NCBI GenBank assembly: GCA_937915515.1
Contig: CALGIK010000284.1
Span: forward strand, 1 to 6,588
Length of the DNA: 6,588 bases
Source: an uncultured Clostridia bacterium
GTDB lineage: Bacteria > Bacillota > Clostridia > Christensenellales > CAG-314
Direction: 5' to 3'
Shown: positions 5,117-6,588 of the stretch, piece by piece
How positions within the stretch are numbered: position 1 is the stretch's first letter
Layout of the letters: each line of letters begins with the position of its first letter
Notes under the pieces: model-generated
What the model was told of the DNA's origin: nothing
The model's input: the letters and a program-made list of their open reading frames with translations, nothing else
Database searches by the model: none
Translations under genes and position numbers: made by a program

Positions 5117-6588
5117 CTAAACCAGAGAATTTTTTAATACTGTAACTATATCCTGAGCTAAAATCACTTCGATATTGTCTAAAACGTCTTTGGGTATATC
5201 GATTAAATCCTTTTTGTTGTCTAGAGGGATAATTACTTTACGTATCCCCACTCTATAAGCCGCCAAGATTTTTTCCTTTAATCCGCCTATCGGCAACACC
5301 TTGCCTCTGAGCGTTATTTCGCCAGTCATAGCAACTTTTTTAGAAACAGCCCGGTTGGTGAATGCCGACATAATCGCCGTAGCCATAGTGATACCTGCGC
5401 TGGGGCCGTCTTTAGGTATTGCGCCTTCGGGTATATGGATATGAATATCCGTTTTGCCGAAAACCGCCATATCGATATTATATTCGTGCGCTAAACTCTT
5501 AACAAGGCTTATGGCTGCTCTAGCTGACTCCTTCATAACGTTGCCCATCATACCGGTCAAAAGTATTTCGCCTTTGCCTTCGTAAAGAGTGACGTCTACG
5601 CTTAAAGTAACACCGCCTACAGCCGTCCAGGCTAAGCCCGTTGCCGTACCCACTTCGTCAATTTGACTGATTGTATCGTTTTTGAATATCTCCACGCCCA
5701 AAAAGTCACTGACGTTTTCGGCTGTTATCACAATATCGCTTTTGTTGCCTTCCACTTGCTTTAAGGCTAACTTTCGGCAAATTTTTGCCAATTCCCGTTC
5801 GAGCGTTCTCACGCCCGATTCCCGCGTGTAAGCCTGTATGACTTTTCGTATACCGTCATCGGTAATTTTAAATGCGCCTTTGGCTAAACCGTTTAGTTCC
5901 TCTTGTTTTGGCATCAAAAAGTTTTTGGCAATCTCGAGTTTTTCCTCTTCGGTATAGCCCGATAAGTCTATTATTTCCATCCTGTCTAAAAGGGGCGGCG
6001 GAATGGTGTCAAGCTTGTTTGCCGTTGCGACAAACAGCGTTTTAGATAAATCGAAGGGAACTTCAAGATAATGGTCTACAAAAGTATTGTTTTGTTCGGG
6101 GTCGAGGACTTCGAGCATTGCGCTACTTGGGTCACCCTTATAGTCCCTGCTCATTTTGTCAATTTCGTCAAAAAGCATAACGGGATTGATACATTTTGCC
6201 TGACGCATCAAATATATAATTTTGCCCGGCATACTGCCTACATAAGTTTTGCGGTGTCCCCTTATTTCCGCTTCGTCGCTTACTCCGCCCAAACTCATAC
6301 GCACATAATTGCGATTTATTGCGCGCGCAATACTTTTAACTATGCTTGTTTTGCCCACGCCGGGAGGCCCTACGAAACACAAAATAGGTCCTTTAATCTT
6401 GCCCGTCAGTTGTATAACGGCAAGATATTCCAAAATACGTTCCTTTATTTTTTCCAGCCCGTAATGGTCTTCGTCAAGGATTTTACGTGCCTTGATTAAG
6501 TCTTTATTGTCAACTGTTTCCTTATTCCACTCTAAGTCTGTAAGCCATTCGAGATAGGTGCGGCTGACGCTTGCATCGGGCGAACTCA
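5117..6588 (-). CDS. lon: ATP-dependent protease Lon (partial, N-terminus off the right edge)
   Basis: Lon is a cytoplasmic hexameric AAA+ serine protease that unfolds and degrades misfolded and regulatory proteins. The window holds 489 residues from the C-terminal side; about 300 N-terminal residues lie beyond the edge. The frame continues to the edge, so an internal TTG at 6433 is not the start. Visible in order (residue 1 at 6586): the end of the N-terminal helical region ([18 protein letters not shown]), Walker A GPPGVGKT (73-80), Walker B MLFDEIDK with D140/E141, the DRMEII region, and the proteolytic domain with catalytic Ser in PKDGPSAGI (Ser396, codon 5401-5399) and Lys in LPIGGLKEK (Lys437, codon 5278-5276). 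All catalytic residues are intact. It resembles the LonA type with no membrane segment. It is followed by a hairpin and then engB. Confidence 0.97.
   Translation of the reverse strand, partial: SSPDASVSRTYLEWLTDLEWNKETVDNKDLIKARKILDEDHYGLEKIKERILEYLAVIQLTGKIKGPILCFVGPPGVGKTSIVKSIARAINRNYVRMSLGGVSDEAEIRGHRKTYVGSMPGKIIYLMRQAKCINPVMLFDEIDKMSRDYKGDPSSAMLEVLDPEQNNTFVDHYLEVPFDLSKTLFVATANKLDTIPPPLLDRMEIIDLSGYTEEEKLEIAKNFLMPKQEELNGLAKGAFKITDDGIRKVIQAYTRESGVRTLERELAKICRKLALKQVEGNKSDIVITAENVSDFLGVEIFKNDTISQIDEVGTATGLAWTAVGGVTLSVDVTLYEGKGEILLTGMMGNVMKESARAAISLVKSLAHEYNIDMAVFGKTDIHIHIPEGAIPKDGPSAGITMATAIMSAFTNRAVSKKVAMTGEITLRGKVLPIGGLKEKILAAYRVGIRKVIIPLDNKKDLIDIPKDVLDNIEVILAQDIVTVLKNSLV

Noticed and set aside
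6071..6499. Plus-strand open frame of 142 codons
   Set aside because: It is fully antisense to the conserved ATPase domain of lon and has no recognisable features.

Overview
The window is AT-rich and every supported gene lies on the minus strand, so it is best read from right to left. It suggests an uncultured, probably endospore-forming member of the Clostridia (Bacillota). The lon–engB(ysxC) order is typical of Gram-positive genomes. There is a mraZ–rsmH start of the division/cell-wall (dcw) cluster. A small protein resembling the clostridial DUF3794/SPOCS spore proteins has a sporulation-type promoter sequence in front of it. The taxonomic call is inference; there is no rRNA or marker phylogeny here.

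Right part (about 4468-6588): the C-terminal two thirds of the ATP-dependent protease Lon, cut by the window edge, is followed after a strong intergenic hairpin by the ribosome-assembly GTPase EngB. Middle (about 2150-4390): four smaller genes follow. They are an SseB-family protein, a cysteine-containing SPOCS-like protein, a tandem zinc-ribbon protein of 68 residues, and a calcineurin-like metallophosphoesterase. A hairpin terminator separates the SPOCS-like gene from the zinc-ribbon gene.

Non-coding stretch 1786-2149: this 364-base gap is full of signals. It holds a complete-looking small RNA gene on the minus strand: promoter TTTACA-16-TACAAT, an 87-nt branched structure closed by a 9-bp stem that begins at the predicted transcription start, then an 11-12 bp terminator hairpin. 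I cannot assign this RNA to a known family. Next to it lies the mraZ promoter, with three TGGTT units at 10-bp period running into the -35 box, the expected arrangement for MraZ autorepression.

Left part (1-1785): mraZ (GTG start, correcting a longer reading that begins upstream of the promoter's own start point), rsmH two bases after it, and then an unrecognised soluble acidic protein that runs off the left edge. It sits where ftsL is normally found but shows no membrane segment in its first 120 residues.

The best candidates for something undescribed are the small RNA at 1924-2045 and the unknown gene after rsmH.
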